The notes: generated by a model not told the origin, from the letters alone. A stretch of DNA of 64,000 nucleotides from Streptomyces taklimakanensis (GCF_009709575.1 NZ_WIXO01000001.1:4032001-4096000), one strand, 5' to 3'; counted from the stretch's first letter, positions 39,723 to 48,923 are shown. A program made the numbers and translations.

Positions 39723-40048
39723 CACCGCTCCTCCCAGTTGTAGAAGCGCGTGGCCATCGCGTCCGCGGGCGAACGCCAGGTGGCCGGGTCGTAGGCGCCG
39801 ATGAAGGGCTTCAGGTCCTCGCTGATCCGCGTGAACCGCGGCTCCGTCCTGGCCGCCTCGATGTGCTCGCCGCCGTTGTCGTCGTCGAAGTCCTGCAGGT
39901 GGAAGTAGAGCCCCCGGTACATGAACAGCTGACGGCGGCGCGTGCCCATCAGACGGGGCATGTCGGTCCGGTCGAACTCCGCGAACAACCGGGCCACGTC
40001 GCCGTGCGCGTGGGGTTCCATCCGGGCAACGATCAAGGTGCTGTGCAT
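39722..40048 (-). CDS. TcmI-family polyketide cyclase
   Basis: This 108-residue ferredoxin-like-fold cyclase ([34 protein letters not shown]...[10 protein letters not shown]) is homologous to TcmI and JadI/PgaF-type cyclases that close later rings. The start at ATG 40048 is set by GGAGAG upstream. It sits directly before KS-alpha, as in many angucycline clusters, where the fourth-ring angular fold depends on it. Confidence 0.93.
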   Translation of the reverse strand: MHSTLIVARMEPHAHGDVARLFAEFDRTDMPRLMGTRRRQLFMYRGLYFHLQDFDDDNGGEHIEAARTEPRFTRISEDLKPFIGAYDPATWRSPADAMATRFYNWEER

Positions 40049-40068
40049 GGCCTTCTCTCTCCTTCGGG

Positions 40069-41538
40069 TCATCTGGCGGGACCGAACCAGCGCTCCAGGG
40101 CCATGGGCAGGTCCCCGTGGCTGCCCGGCGCGGCCCAGGCGACGTGTCCGTCGGGGCGCGTCAGGACCGCCGAGGTGCCCCGGAACGGGCTTGCGTCGGT
40201 CGGGCCGCTGGGAGCGGCGGTGATCACGTCCACCCGGTCCTGCCAGGGGGCGGCCCTGCGGCGCAGCTCCGCGTTGTCCGCCAGGTCGAACAGCACACCG
40301 CGGGCGGCGTGCAGGGCCCGGGTGCTGTCGGAGACCAGTCGGTGACCGGACAGCGCCAGGTGCGGCATGCGCCGTCCGAGCAACGGATGGCTGCCGCCGT
40401 CGAGGTCGTAACGGATCTCCAACCCGCTGACCATGGCCGCGAAGTGGCGGCTGACGTCCTCGTACGCGATGAGCTCCGAGACGACGTCGCGCAGCGGCTG
40501 CATCTCGGGCCCGCTGAGGAAGAGCAGGCCCTGGGCGCGGGTGTTCATCAGCAGCCGCTTGCCGACCGGGTGCCGTTCGTCGTGGTAGGTGTCGAGCAGC
40601 GACTCGGGGGCCCGGCCGCGGACCACCGCGCCGAGTTTCCAGCCGAGGTTGACCGCGTCCTGGATGCTGGTGTTCATCCCCTGCCCACCGGCGGGCAGGT
40701 GGATGTGCGCCGCGTCGCCCGCCAGGAGCACCCGTCCGCGCCGGTACTCGGTGACCTGTCGGGTGGCGTCACCGAACGAGCTGACCCACACCGGCGTGGC
40801 GTGGGATATGTCGTCGCCGGTCAGCCGCTGCCACGCGTCGGCCACCTCCCGCCAGGTCGGCGGTGTCTCGCGGCGCTGCGGCGGGGTGCCGCGCTCGCAG
40901 ACGATGAGGCGGGTGACCCCACCGGGCAGGGGGCCGACCATGACCATGCCGCCCGGCAGGGTCTCGCCGATCATCCGGGGTTCGAGGGTGATCCCCGTGA
41001 CGTCGGCCAGGAACATCTCCATGGTCGAGGCCGTGCCGGGGAAGTCGAAGCCGGCGGCCTTGCGGACCGTGCTGCGGCCGCCGTCGCAGCCGACCAGGTA
41101 CTCGGCGCGCAGGGTGTGGACACCGGACGGGCCGCGCACCTCGACCTCGACGGAGTCCTCCTTGTCGGCGACGGACAGCACCTCGTGGCTGCGGCGGATG
41201 TCCGCTCCCAGGCCGGTGGCCCACTCCTCCAGCACCGTCTCGGTGGCCGACTGCGGTACGGTCTTGGCCGCCTGGTGCGCTCCCTCGAGCACCCCGAAGT
41301 CGACCGGCAGCCCGCCGAAGTGCCCCATGTTGCTGGTCTCGATGTCGCCGAAGCGCGACAGCAACCCGCGCTGGTCGAACACCTCCATGGTGCGAGCGGT
41401 GAAGCCCAGCCCGCGCGACTCGCCGGTCCGTGCCGCCAGCCGCTCCAGGACGATGACGTCCACTCCTGCCAGGCGCAGTTCCCCGGCGAGCATCATGCCC
41501 GCCGGTCCCGCGCCCACGACCATCACTGCGGCGTCCAT
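40069..41538 (-). CDS. FAD-dependent polyketide hydroxylase (PgaE/UrdE/JadH type)
   Basis: This 489-residue class A flavin monooxygenase has [19 protein letters not shown] ([16 protein letters not shown]) and GD ([18 protein letters not shown]) motifs and a C-terminal thioredoxin-like domain. PgaE-type enzymes insert the C12 oxygen of the angucycline quinone. ATG 41538 has GGGAGA 5 bases upstream; the longer open frame runs into the neighbouring gene. Acts before or with the PgaM-like fusion. Confidence 0.93.
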   Translation of the reverse strand: MDAAVMVVGAGPAGMMLAGELRLAGVDVIVLERLAARTGESRGLGFTARTMEVFDQRGLLSRFGDIETSNMGHFGGLPVDFGVLEGAHQAAKTVPQSATETVLEEWATGLGADIRRSHEVLSVADKEDSVEVEVRGPSGVHTLRAEYLVGCDGGRSTVRKAAGFDFPGTASTMEMFLADVTGITLEPRMIGETLPGGMVMVGPLPGGVTRLIVCERGTPPQRRETPPTWREVADAWQRLTGDDISHATPVWVSSFGDATRQVTEYRRGRVLLAGDAAHIHLPAGGQGMNTSIQDAVNLGWKLGAVVRGRAPESLLDTYHDERHPVGKRLLMNTRAQGLLFLSGPEMQPLRDVVSELIAYEDVSRHFAAMVSGLEIRYDLDGGSHPLLGRRMPHLALSGHRLVSDSTRALHAARGVLFDLADNAELRRRAAPWQDRVDVITAAPSGPTDASPFRGTSAVLTRPDGHVAWAAPGSHGDLPMALERWFGPAR

Positions 41539-41578
41539 TGCTTCTCCCTTGGTCGTCGTGGAAGTTCCGTGGGGCGCT

Positions 41579-42535
41579 TCACCGGAGGAACCGGCGAATC
41601 GCCCGGTTGGCCGTGTGGGCGGCCGCCGCGTACCGGGGGTCGGGCGCCAGGGCGTCGTGCCGCAGGGCGACCTCGGCGAGTTTGATGGCGTGCTCGTCAC
41701 CGAGTTCGACGGCGGTCGCGAGGAGTTCCGGGCCGGACGGCGGCTCGTCCCGCGCGTTCTCGGACGGGTCGGCCGGACCGCTCCACGAGCGGATCCAGCG
41801 GCTGCACTCCAGCGCCGCCAGGTACGAGGGGCGGTGCTGGTCCCGCGGCAGGTGCTCGCACACCAGGCGGACGGCGGCGGGCGCGGTGATCGCGTGGAGC
41901 GGACCGATCGGGTTGCGCAGCCGGGTACCCGCGTAGACTCCGGAGGCGTCGGCCACCAGACGGTCGAGCGCCCGGACGGCGTCGCCGTCCGGTTCCGCCC
42001 CGTCGTCGGTCCCCGCCGCCGTGTCGCCTCGCGGTGCGAGAGCCGAGTAGCGGGCGGACCAGTACCCCAGGCCCTGGGACAACTCGTCCAGTTGCAGCCG
42101 GTTGTCCCCGCGGACCAGCGTGAGGGCCCGCACCGCGTGGGCGGTGCGGATGACCCCGTGCGTCAGGGCGCCGGACAGCCCGGGCAACAGCCGGGGCCAC
42201 CACCGGGCCAGCACCTCGGTCCACGGGGCGTCGTCCAGCTCACGGCGGAACATGTCGGTCCAGTCGGCCACCCTGCCGAAGTCGCCCAGCGCCCCCTCCC
42301 AGTCGGCCCTGTCGTGCGGGGACAGCCGCCATCGGCGCTCCGGCCGGTCGTGGTACTCCCGGGTCCGCAGGTTCCGGTCGACCCAGGCGGGCACGACGTC
42401 GGCGTACCCCGTGCGGGCCAGCGCCTCCGCGGCCATGGGCGCGTGGTTCACCAGGGACGGTCCGTGCTCGAAGCCCACGCCCCCCAGCCGCTGGAGCGCC
42501 TCGTTGACCGCGTCGGTGTAGGACAGTGCTGCCAT
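41579..42535 (-). CDS. Questin-oxidase-family protein (DUF4243)
   Basis: This 318-residue protein matches the questin oxidase-like family: GGVGFEHGPSLVNHAPMAAEAL near the N-terminus, a WWPRLLPGLSGALTHGVIRTAHAVRAL block and a C-terminal HAIKLAEVALR. No flavin or haem motif is visible. The fungal enzyme GedK performs a Baeyer-Villiger-like ring opening of the anthraquinone questin. In this cluster it could cleave a quinone ring; that is inference. It lies 4 bases after the carboxylase alpha gene. Confidence 0.85.
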   Translation of the reverse strand: MAALSYTDAVNEALQRLGGVGFEHGPSLVNHAPMAAEALARTGYADVVPAWVDRNLRTREYHDRPERRWRLSPHDRADWEGALGDFGRVADWTDMFRRELDDAPWTEVLARWWPRLLPGLSGALTHGVIRTAHAVRALTLVRGDNRLQLDELSQGLGYWSARYSALAPRGDTAAGTDDGAEPDGDAVRALDRLVADASGVYAGTRLRNPIGPLHAITAPAAVRLVCEHLPRDQHRPSYLAALECSRWIRSWSGPADPSENARDEPPSGPELLATAVELGDEHAIKLAEVALRHDALAPDPRYAAAAHTANRAIRRFLR

Positions 42536-42539
42536 CGTG

Positions 42540-44318
42540 TCATCGGTCCTTGATGTCGCAGATGGCGGCGCCGGCGCTGATGCCGGTGCCGACGGTGGCG
42601 TTCAGGTCCTTGACGGTGCCGGAGCGGTGGGCGTTGATGGGTTGTTCCATCTTCATCGCTTCCAGTACGACGATCAGGTCGCCCTCGGTGACCTGTTGGC
42701 CTTCCTCGACGGCGATCTTGACGATGGTGCCCTGCATCGGGGAGGTCAGGGTGTCGCCGGAGGCGGCCGGTCCGGACTTCTTGGCCGCGCGTCGTTTGGG
42801 GCGGGCGCCGCCGGCCGCGGCGGTGCGGGCCAGGGTCATGCCCAGCGAGGCGGGCAGGGAGACCTCCAGGCGTTTGCCGCCGACCTCGACGACCACCGTC
42901 TCGCGGCCGGGTTCGTCGTCCTCGGTGCCGGTGCCGGGGGTGGTGAAGGGGGGCAGGGTGTTGACGAATTCGGTTTCGATCCAGCGGGTGTGGACGGTGA
43001 AGGGGGCGTCGGGGTGGCCGTTGACCTCGGGGGCGAAGGCGGGGTCGGTCACGACGGCGCGGTGGAAGGGGAGGGCGGTGGCCATGCCCTCGACGGTGAA
43101 CTCGGCCAGGGCGCGGGCGGCGCGTTGCAGGGCCTGTTGGCGGGTGGCGCCGGTGACGATCAGTTTGGCCAGCAGGGAGTCCCAGGCCGGGCCGATCACC
43201 GAGCCGGATTCCACTCCGGTGTCCAGGCGGACGCCGGGGCCGGTGGGGGGGTCGAATGTCGTCACGGTGCCCGGGGCGGGCAGGAAGCCGCGGCCGGGGT
43301 CCTCGCCGTTGATGCGGAACTCGAAGGAGTGGCCGCGCGGGGGCGGGTCGTCGTAGCCCAGTTCCTCGCCGTCGGCGATGCGGAACATCTCGCGGACCAG
43401 GTCGATGCCGGTGACTTCCTCGGTGACCGGGTGTTCGACCTGGAGGCGGGTGTTGACCTCCAGGAAGGAGATGGTGCCGTCGGTGCCGATCAGGAATTCG
43501 CAGGTGCCGGCGCCGACGTAGCCGGCTTCTTTGAGGATGGCCTTGGAGGCGCGGTACAGCTCGGCGTTCTGTTCGGCGGTCAGGAACGGGGCGGGGGCTT
43601 CTTCGACCAGTTTCTGGTGGCGGCGCTGCAGGGAGCAGTCGCGGGTGGAGACGACCACCACGTTGCCGTGTTGGTCGGCCAGGCACTGGGTCTCCACGTG
43701 GCGGGGGCGGTCCAGGTAGCGTTCGACGAAGCATTCGCCGCGGCCGAAGGCGGCCGTCGCCTCGCGTACGGCGGAGTCGTACAGTTCGGGGACTTCTTCC
43801 AGGGTGCGGGCGACTTTCAGGCCGCGGCCGCCGCCGCCGAAGGCGGCCTTGATGGCGATGGGCAGGCCGTGTTCCTCGGCGAAGGCGAGGACTTCGTCGG
43901 CGCCGGAGACGGGGTCGGGGGTGCCGGCGACCAGGGGGGCGCCGGCGCGTTGGGCGATGTGGCGGGCGGCGACCTTGTCGCCCAGGTCGCGGATGGCCTG
44001 GGGGGGTGGGCCGATCCAGATCAGTCCGGCGTCGAGGACGGCCTGGGCGAAGTCGGCGTTCTCGGAGAGGAAGCCGTAGCCGGGGTGGACGGCGTCGGCG
44101 CCGGAGTCGGTGGCGGCCTTGAGGACCTTGGTGATGTCCAGGTAGCTGGCGGTGGGGGTGTCGCCGCCCAGGGCGAAGGCCTCGTCGGCGACCCGGACGT
44201 GCAGGGCGTCCCGGTCGGGGTCGGCGTAGACGGCCACGCTCGCGATTCCGGCGTCCCGGCATGCACGGGCGACGCGGACAGCGATTTCACCGCGATTGGC
44301 GATGAGCACCTTGCGCAC
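42540..44318 (-). CDS. Acyl-CoA carboxylase alpha subunit (biotin carboxylase + BCCP)
   Basis: This 592-residue protein carries a biotin carboxylase ([49 protein letters not shown]) and a C-terminal biotinyl domain with the biotin lysine in [13 protein letters not shown] 44318 is preferred because GGAAGG lies 9 bases upstream. With the beta and epsilon subunits in the same cluster it completes a pathway-specific enzyme supplying malonyl-CoA, as JadJ-like proteins do in jadomycin. Confidence 0.95.
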   Translation of the reverse strand: MRKVLIANRGEIAVRVARACRDAGIASVAVYADPDRDALHVRVADEAFALGGDTPTASYLDITKVLKAATDSGADAVHPGYGFLSENADFAQAVLDAGLIWIGPPPQAIRDLGDKVAARHIAQRAGAPLVAGTPDPVSGADEVLAFAEEHGLPIAIKAAFGGGGRGLKVARTLEEVPELYDSAVREATAAFGRGECFVERYLDRPRHVETQCLADQHGNVVVVSTRDCSLQRRHQKLVEEAPAPFLTAEQNAELYRASKAILKEAGYVGAGTCEFLIGTDGTISFLEVNTRLQVEHPVTEEVTGIDLVREMFRIADGEELGYDDPPPRGHSFEFRINGEDPGRGFLPAPGTVTTFDPPTGPGVRLDTGVESGSVIGPAWDSLLAKLIVTGATRQQALQRAARALAEFTVEGMATALPFHRAVVTDPAFAPEVNGHPDAPFTVHTRWIETEFVNTLPPFTTPGTGTEDDEPGRETVVVEVGGKRLEVSLPASLGMTLARTAAAGGARPKRRAAKKSGPAASGDTLTSPMQGTIVKIAVEEGQQVTEGDLIVVLEAMKMEQPINAHRSGTVKDLNATVGTGISAGAAICDIKDR

Positions 44319-44358
44319 GACGGAACGCCTTCCTTCCATGATCGTTCGGGTGAGGGAA

Positions 44359-44403
44359 GGGCCCCTCGTGGCGGAGACGGAACGTCTCCGCCACGAGGGG
44401 CCC
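44359..44403 (-). terminator. Very strong terminator between the VOC and carboxylase alpha genes
   Basis: A perfect 21-bp inverted repeat (arms 44359-44379 and 44383-44403, loop gaa) lies 11 bases after the VOC gene stop. It should divide the cluster into a halogenase-to-VOC unit and a carboxylase/PKS unit. Confidence 0.88.
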
Positions 44404-44414
44404 GGTCGTCGGGT

Positions 44415-44819
44415 TCAGGACTTGTCGCCGGGGGTCTCCCAGGAGTAGATGTGCACCCAGCGCTCGTCCGGGTCCTGGAGCCTGAGGATGTAACCGATGG
44501 CGGCCTCGACGATGGGCGGGTGCTCGATGCCGATCTTGTCCATGTGAGCGGCCCACTCCTCGACGTCGGCGCGGGTCTGGACACCGAAGCTGATCGGGTC
44601 GAAGTCCTTGAGCCCGGCCGCGGCCTCGGGGTTCTCGCGGAGCGCGAAGAGGGTGCCCTCGACGCCGGGCACCTTGCTCACCAGGCCGCGGAGGACCCCG
44701 TCGTCGTCCCTGAACTCCATCGTGGTCTCGATGGCGAGGACCTTCTGGTACCACGCGAGGGACCGCTCGACGTCGCTGACGGGAAGCTTCACGTGGTGGA
44801 TTCCGCCGAGTATCGGCAT
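44415..44819 (-). CDS. VOC-superfamily (glyoxalase/dioxygenase fold) protein
   Basis: This 134-residue protein has paired beta-alpha-beta-beta-beta modules with HHVKLPVSDVERSLAWY and YILRLQDPDERWVHIYSWE. Candidate metal ligands are H8/H9 and a glutamate near the C-terminus. VOC members include extradiol dioxygenases, isomerases and antibiotic-binding resistance proteins. In this operon either tailoring or sequestration of the product is possible. ATG 44819 has GAAGGAG upstream. Confidence 0.85.
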   Translation of the reverse strand: MPILGGIHHVKLPVSDVERSLAWYQKVLAIETTMEFRDDDGVLRGLVSKVPGVEGTLFALRENPEAAAGLKDFDPISFGVQTRADVEEWAAHMDKIGIEHPPIVEAAIGYILRLQDPDERWVHIYSWETPGDKS

Positions 44820-44872
44820 GTTCGCTCCTTCGTAAGGTGGCGGGTGGGGGTGTGGTGGGGCCCGCGGGGTGG

Positions 44873-45238
44873 TCAGCCGCTCCTGCGGGCGGTGGTCTCG
44901 GCGACGGTGGAATACACCACCGACCCGTCCGTGCCGTAGACGGTCGCCTTGCCCGAGCCGGAGAACTCACTTCCCGAGAGCCGGGCGTCGACCTCGATCT
45001 GGATGTAGGCGACGGTCTTTCCGGTGGGACTGATCTGCTGTCCCTTGAAGACCTCCCGGACCGTGAAATGGAAGGCGTCGGATTCGGTCGCCGTCCAGTT
45101 TCCGGATCCGCTGCTCTTCTCGGTGTCCATGGACACCGATCCGTCGTCGGCGAAATTGGCCGTGTATGCGTCGACCTGCTTGTCGTAGGAAACGGTTCCC
45201 GTCCACGAGCCGACGGGGCCGCTCGAAGATGCGGACAA
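44873..45238 (-). CDS. Hypothetical beta-rich protein of 121 residues
   Basis: No family recognised. Start TTG 45238 follows GGAGG by 7 bases. The sequence alternates polar and aromatic residues (GPVGSWTGTVSYDKQVDAYTANF; GNWTATESDAFHFTVREVFKG; VAYIQIEVDARL), which suggests a small beta-barrel such as a lipocalin-like or allene-oxide-cyclase-like fold. There is no signal peptide. It lies between the flavin reductase and VOC genes, so it may take part in a late step. Confidence 0.7.
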   Translation of the reverse strand: MSASSSGPVGSWTGTVSYDKQVDAYTANFADDGSVSMDTEKSSGSGNWTATESDAFHFTVREVFKGQQISPTGKTVAYIQIEVDARLSGSEFSGSGKATVYGTDGSVVYSTVAETTARRSG

Positions 45239-45331
45239 AGAAATTCCTCCTTCTGTGGGTGGTGACGGAGGCGGGGAATTCCCGGGTGCCGGACACCGGG
45301 CGGGCCGCCGCCGGGAGGGGAGGGGCGGGGG

Positions 45332-45877
45332 TCAGCCGTCCAGGATCAGGTGGGCGCCGGACGGCTCCTCCTCCAGAGCGCCCATCGCCCCCTTGAAGAA
45401 GATGAGGGGCTCGTGGCGCTTGTGCGGCGTGCCCAGCTCCATCACCTCGCCCAGGACGATGGTGTGGTCGCCGCCGGGGAACCGGCTGACGATCCGGCAC
45501 GCCAGGAAGGCGAGGGCGTCGCTGATGACGGGCACGTCCTCGGCGACCCGGTGGTGGGCCACCCGGGAGAAGCCGTCGCTGTCCCGGCCGGCGAACGTCC
45601 ACGCGAGGTCTTCCTGCCGGGCGGAGAGGAAGTTGACCGCGAAGCTGTCCGACTCCTGCAGCGGTCCGTGGAGCCGGGACTGTCGGTGCAGGCAGAACAG
45701 GACCAGCGGGGGGTCCAGGGAGACCGAGGTGAACGAGTTGACGGTCGTGCCGACGGCACGACCGTCGACTCCGGTGCTGATCACGGTGACCCCGGTCACG
45801 AAGAGGCCGCACACCTGCCGCAGGGTCCGCGGGTCGACCTGCGGGACCTGGTGGACGGTCCGACTCTCTGTGGTCAT
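45332..45877 (-). CDS. Flavin reductase (FMN-binding split-barrel type)
   Basis: This 181-residue NAD(P)H:flavin oxidoreductase shows the family hallmarks: FVTGVTVISTGVDGRAVGTTVNSFTSVSLDPPLVLFCL and DSFAVNFLSARQEDLA. Such proteins release FADH2 to two-component monooxygenases and flavin halogenases. It lies 49 bases downstream of the halogenase gene and is the obvious partner. Confidence 0.92.
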   Translation of the reverse strand: MTTESRTVHQVPQVDPRTLRQVCGLFVTGVTVISTGVDGRAVGTTVNSFTSVSLDPPLVLFCLHRQSRLHGPLQESDSFAVNFLSARQEDLAWTFAGRDSDGFSRVAHHRVAEDVPVISDALAFLACRIVSRFPGGDHTIVLGEVMELGTPHKRHEPLIFFKGAMGALEEEPSGAHLILDG

Positions 45878-45926
45878 ACGGGTCCTTCCCTCCGCGTCCG
45901 GGGCGGGGTCCGGTGGCGGGGTCGTC

Positions 45927-47612
45927 TCACAGCAGCTTCCTGGCGCGCGGTCCGACCTTCGAGAGCTCCTTGAGGAGTTCGCGGCCCAGGCGCTTCATCT
46001 CCGGCCCGCTCTCGGTCGACGCCCAGCGCATGAACTTCACCAGCGTCAGCGTGTTGGGGGCCACGAAGCGGTGCTCGGGGTCCTTCCAGCCGAACTCCGG
46101 GTTCACCTCGTCGGACTCTTGGAGGACCTGGAAGATGATGTCCGCGGCCTCGTCCCCGGTGAGCTCACCGACCTCGTACTTCTCGCAGGTCTCCGCGGTG
46201 GTCTCCAGGATGCGTTTGAAGGCGTCGCCCTCGGGCCACCACAGCCCGGGGTGCGGGACGTTCTCCAGGTCGCGGAAGTGCCAGTCGTTGCCATCCTGCA
46301 TGTAGCGGAGCCTGGCCCGGGCCAGGCGCATGACGCCGGGGGTGATGAAGGCGCCCCAGACCCTGAACACCGCGTTCCAGAGCCGGAAGTGGGAGAAGGC
46401 GATGAAGGAGCTGTTGACCAGCTCGTCGTTGTAGTGCAGCAGGCCCCGCTCCACCTCCTCGACGTACTCGAACCGCTCCGTCGAGAAGTCGTCGTCCTTG
46501 ATCGCCTGGAGCAGGCGGGAGCTGAGGGCGTCGACGACCTCGAAGGTGTTGGACAGGCCCCGGGAGTACAGCGGGTCGATGAAGCCGGCCGCGTGCGACA
46601 TGAGGCACCAGCGGTCGCCGATCGTCTGCTTCGAGGAGTACTGCAGACGGTCGGTGGACACCCAGTCCCGGACCCGGCGGGCGCCCTCGAACTGCCGCTT
46701 GACCGCCGGGTACATGTCCAGGTAGCGCTGGAACTCCTCCTCGGGAGTGATGTCGGTCGGCTTCGGGTAGCGGCGCTCGTCCAGTTGCAGACCGACGCTG
46801 CACAGCGGGTTCTTCGACTTCGGGTGGCTGTCGAAGGGGATGATCCAGAACCAGCCGCGGTCGATCAGGTGGTGCATGGTGCCCTTGTGCCAGTCCACCG
46901 GTGGACGCAGGTGCTTCGGGTGCTCGCTGACCTGGTCGAACGGCTTGACCCCGATGAAGTGGGTGAACATCGAGCGGGAGTGGTGCTTGAACCGCGCGGG
47001 TTTCTCGCGCAGGTCGAACTTCTCGGCCAGCGGGGAGCGGAAACCGCTCGCGTCGATGAGGTACTTGGCCCGGAACACCTCGCCGGTGTGCCCCGTCACG
47101 GTGACGCCGTCGTCGTCGAAGTCCAGGTCCGTCGCGCGCCAGTTCTGCCGGACCGTGGCCCCGTACCGGACGGCGACGTGGAACATGTAGGAGTCGCTGT
47201 CCTGCCGGTACAGGTGGCTCGTCTGCGCGAGGAGGCGGGGGATGGCGAACTGGGTGGCCTCCCGGGGGTTGGGCTCCTGGCCCGGCTGGTGCCGCATGAA
47301 CCCGAAGTGGATCTTCGTGCCGAAGACCGGGCCGATGTCGCGGGTGCTGGCGTCGACGCTGGTCAGGCTCTTGATCTCGGGAACCTGGTAGCGCTCGCTG
47401 AGGATGTGCAGCCACTCCACCAGTTGCGGGGTCGTGGACTCGCCGATGGCGAAGCGGGGGTGTTGGCCGGCGTCGATGAGTACCACGTCGGCGCCGTTCC
47501 GGGCCAGGATCGACGCGGTCACCGAGCCCGCGAGCCCCGATCCCAGGATGAGGACGTCGCACGGTGTCGCATCACCGGATTTCTTCGCTGCAGTGGTCAT
47601 CTTCATGGCCAT
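45927..47612 (-). CDS. Flavin-dependent halogenase
   Basis: This 561-residue flavoenzyme probably chlorinates the polyketide. FAD motif GSGLAG (24-29); the halogenase signature WxWxIP appears as WFWIIP at 254-259, and the FxxPxxSxG-type motif as FIDPLYSRG at about 344-352. Both distinguish halogenases from monooxygenases. Its context with an aromatic PKS suggests a phenolic rather than tryptophan substrate, like CtcP of chlortetracycline. AGGAG lies 7 bases before ATG 47612. Its mRNA leader holds an intrinsic terminator. Confidence 0.9.
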   Translation of the reverse strand: MAMKMTTAAKKSGDATPCDVLILGSGLAGSVTASILARNGADVVLIDAGQHPRFAIGESTTPQLVEWLHILSERYQVPEIKSLTSVDASTRDIGPVFGTKIHFGFMRHQPGQEPNPREATQFAIPRLLAQTSHLYRQDSDSYMFHVAVRYGATVRQNWRATDLDFDDDGVTVTGHTGEVFRAKYLIDASGFRSPLAEKFDLREKPARFKHHSRSMFTHFIGVKPFDQVSEHPKHLRPPVDWHKGTMHHLIDRGWFWIIPFDSHPKSKNPLCSVGLQLDERRYPKPTDITPEEEFQRYLDMYPAVKRQFEGARRVRDWVSTDRLQYSSKQTIGDRWCLMSHAAGFIDPLYSRGLSNTFEVVDALSSRLLQAIKDDDFSTERFEYVEEVERGLLHYNDELVNSSFIAFSHFRLWNAVFRVWGAFITPGVMRLARARLRYMQDGNDWHFRDLENVPHPGLWWPEGDAFKRILETTAETCEKYEVGELTGDEAADIIFQVLQESDEVNPEFGWKDPEHRFVAPNTLTLVKFMRWASTESGPEMKRLGRELLKELSKVGPRARKLL

Positions 47613-47682
47613 GAACAGTCTCCTGTCGGTCGGGTTGCGTTGTCTTCACTCGCCCTGGGACCACCCGAGGATGGAAAAAGAA

Positions 47683-47715
47683 GTGCCGTGTCGGACCATT
47701 GGTCCGACACGGCAC
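47683..47715 (-). terminator. Intrinsic terminator with U-tract in the halogenase leader
   Basis: Arms GTGCCGTGTCGGACCA (47683-47698) and its complement (47700-47715) enclose one base. On the minus strand the hairpin is followed by TTCTTTTTCC, a U-tract rarely seen in this genome. It lies between the marR stop and the halogenase start, 70 bases before the latter. Confidence 0.88.
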
Positions 47716-47824
47716 GGAAGTATGGGAGAACGGGGCCGATCAGCGGATGAGTTACAGGAGCAGGACTCGAGACTCAGAATCGAGGACGCATTCCTGATTG
47801 CGGGCACGACTCGGCCACGGGTAA

Positions 47825-47853
47825 AGCGTGACAGGGTTCCGGCCGGGAGTCAA
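47825..47853 (-). promoter_or_regulatory. Possible promoter upstream of the leader terminator
   Basis: TTGACT (47853-47848) and CACGCT (47830-47825) are 17 bases apart on the minus strand, 35 bases after the marR stop. Transcripts from here would meet the terminator at 47715 before reaching the halogenase gene. Confidence 0.4.
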
Positions 47854-47887
47854 CACTTCGGCGGAATCCCGTACGGAGAAGAGGGAA

Positions 47888-48799
47888 TTACCGGACGTCC
47901 GCGGTGGCGTTCGCGTATTCCAGGATCTTGAACAGGAAATTCTTCAGTTCCGTCTCGCCGCCCGGTCCGAGCATCTCCTCGATGTCGGACTGGAGATCCT
48001 CGACGGCCCTCTCGACCGTCTTGAGGCTCTCCCGACCGCGGTCGGTGAGCTCCAGGGCGTAGCGCCGACGGTCCCGGGGGTCCCGCCCCCGACGGACGAG
48101 GCCGGCCCTGACCAGCTCGTCGACCACCTGCGCGGCGGCGGGTTCGGTGATGGCCAGGTGCTCCGCGAGCTGCCGTTGGGCGCAGGAGGAGTGGACGTTG
48201 ATCGTCGAGAGCGGGCCGAAGTGGCGCAGGCGCAGGCCGGTCCCGGCGAGTTTGTCGTCCCCCACCTTGCGCAACCGGTAGTGGGCCTGGGTGACCAGGT
48301 ACGAGGTGCTGCGCGGGATCGGTTGCGCCTGCGCGGGCAGCAGTCTGCCCAGCAACAGGTCGAACCGCTCGCGCTCGGGCTCGGAGAGCGGCGCGGTGAG
48401 GCGCGCGTCGCGCTCCGCCACGGACCGGCGCAGTTCCTCCAGCGCGCGCCGGCCGGAGTCGGTCAGCGACAGCACGTAGGAGCGGCGGTTCCTGGGGTTC
48501 CTGGTGCGGGTGACCCGGCCGTCGCCCTCCAGCCGGTCGATGAGCTGCACCATGACCGTCCGGTTGATCCCGAGCCGCTCGGCCAGGTCGTGCTGGGACA
48601 GGGAGTCCCCGTCGGCCAGTGCGTCCAGGAGCACGAAGTCGCGGGTGGCGGCTTCGTCGGCCCCCGCGGCGTCGGAGCCCAGGAGGACGAACACGCGCCG
48701 CAGCGTGTATCCGATGTGCCTGGTGAGTTCGGCCGGGAGGGCGGCGCCCGGCACCTCCCCCATCGGGCTCGGGTTCGTGGCGTCGTGTTCGTCGGGCAA
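47888..48799 (-). CDS. Tandem MarR-domain regulator
   Basis: This 303-residue protein contains two complete MarR winged helices in one chain: residues about 25-140 (SLSQHDLAERLGINRTVMVQLIDRLEGDGRV...RRSYVLSLTDSGR) and about 165-285 (CAQRQLAEHLAITEPAAAQVVDELVRAGLV...RRRYALELTDRGR). MarR proteins normally dimerise from single-domain chains of about 150 residues, so this is a covalent pseudo-dimer. It starts at TTG 48799 with AGGAGG 8 bases upstream. It probably senses the product and controls export or tailoring. Confidence 0.9.
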   Translation of the reverse strand: MPDEHDATNPSPMGEVPGAALPAELTRHIGYTLRRVFVLLGSDAAGADEAATRDFVLLDALADGDSLSQHDLAERLGINRTVMVQLIDRLEGDGRVTRTRNPRNRRSYVLSLTDSGRRALEELRRSVAERDARLTAPLSEPERERFDLLLGRLLPAQAQPIPRSTSYLVTQAHYRLRKVGDDKLAGTGLRLRHFGPLSTINVHSSCAQRQLAEHLAITEPAAAQVVDELVRAGLVRRGRDPRDRRRYALELTDRGRESLKTVERAVEDLQSDIEEMLGPGGETELKNFLFKILEYANATADVR

Positions 48800-48849
48800 G
48801 ACAAGTACCTCCTGCGCAAGCGTATCCGAGGCGGACTCCGACGATGGTG

Positions 48850-48895
48850 GGCGCCCGGCGCTCGTCCGCGGGGGTCGGAGCGAGCGCCGGGCGCC
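48850..48895 (-). terminator. Terminator of the MFS operon before marR
   Basis: GGCGCCCGGCGCTCG / CGAGCGCCGGGCGCC, a 15-bp perfect stem with a 16-base loop, 28 bases after the MFS stop on the minus strand. Confidence 0.75.
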
Positions 48896-48923
48896 GATTC
48901 GGGGGTGTCGCCGAGGCGGACGG

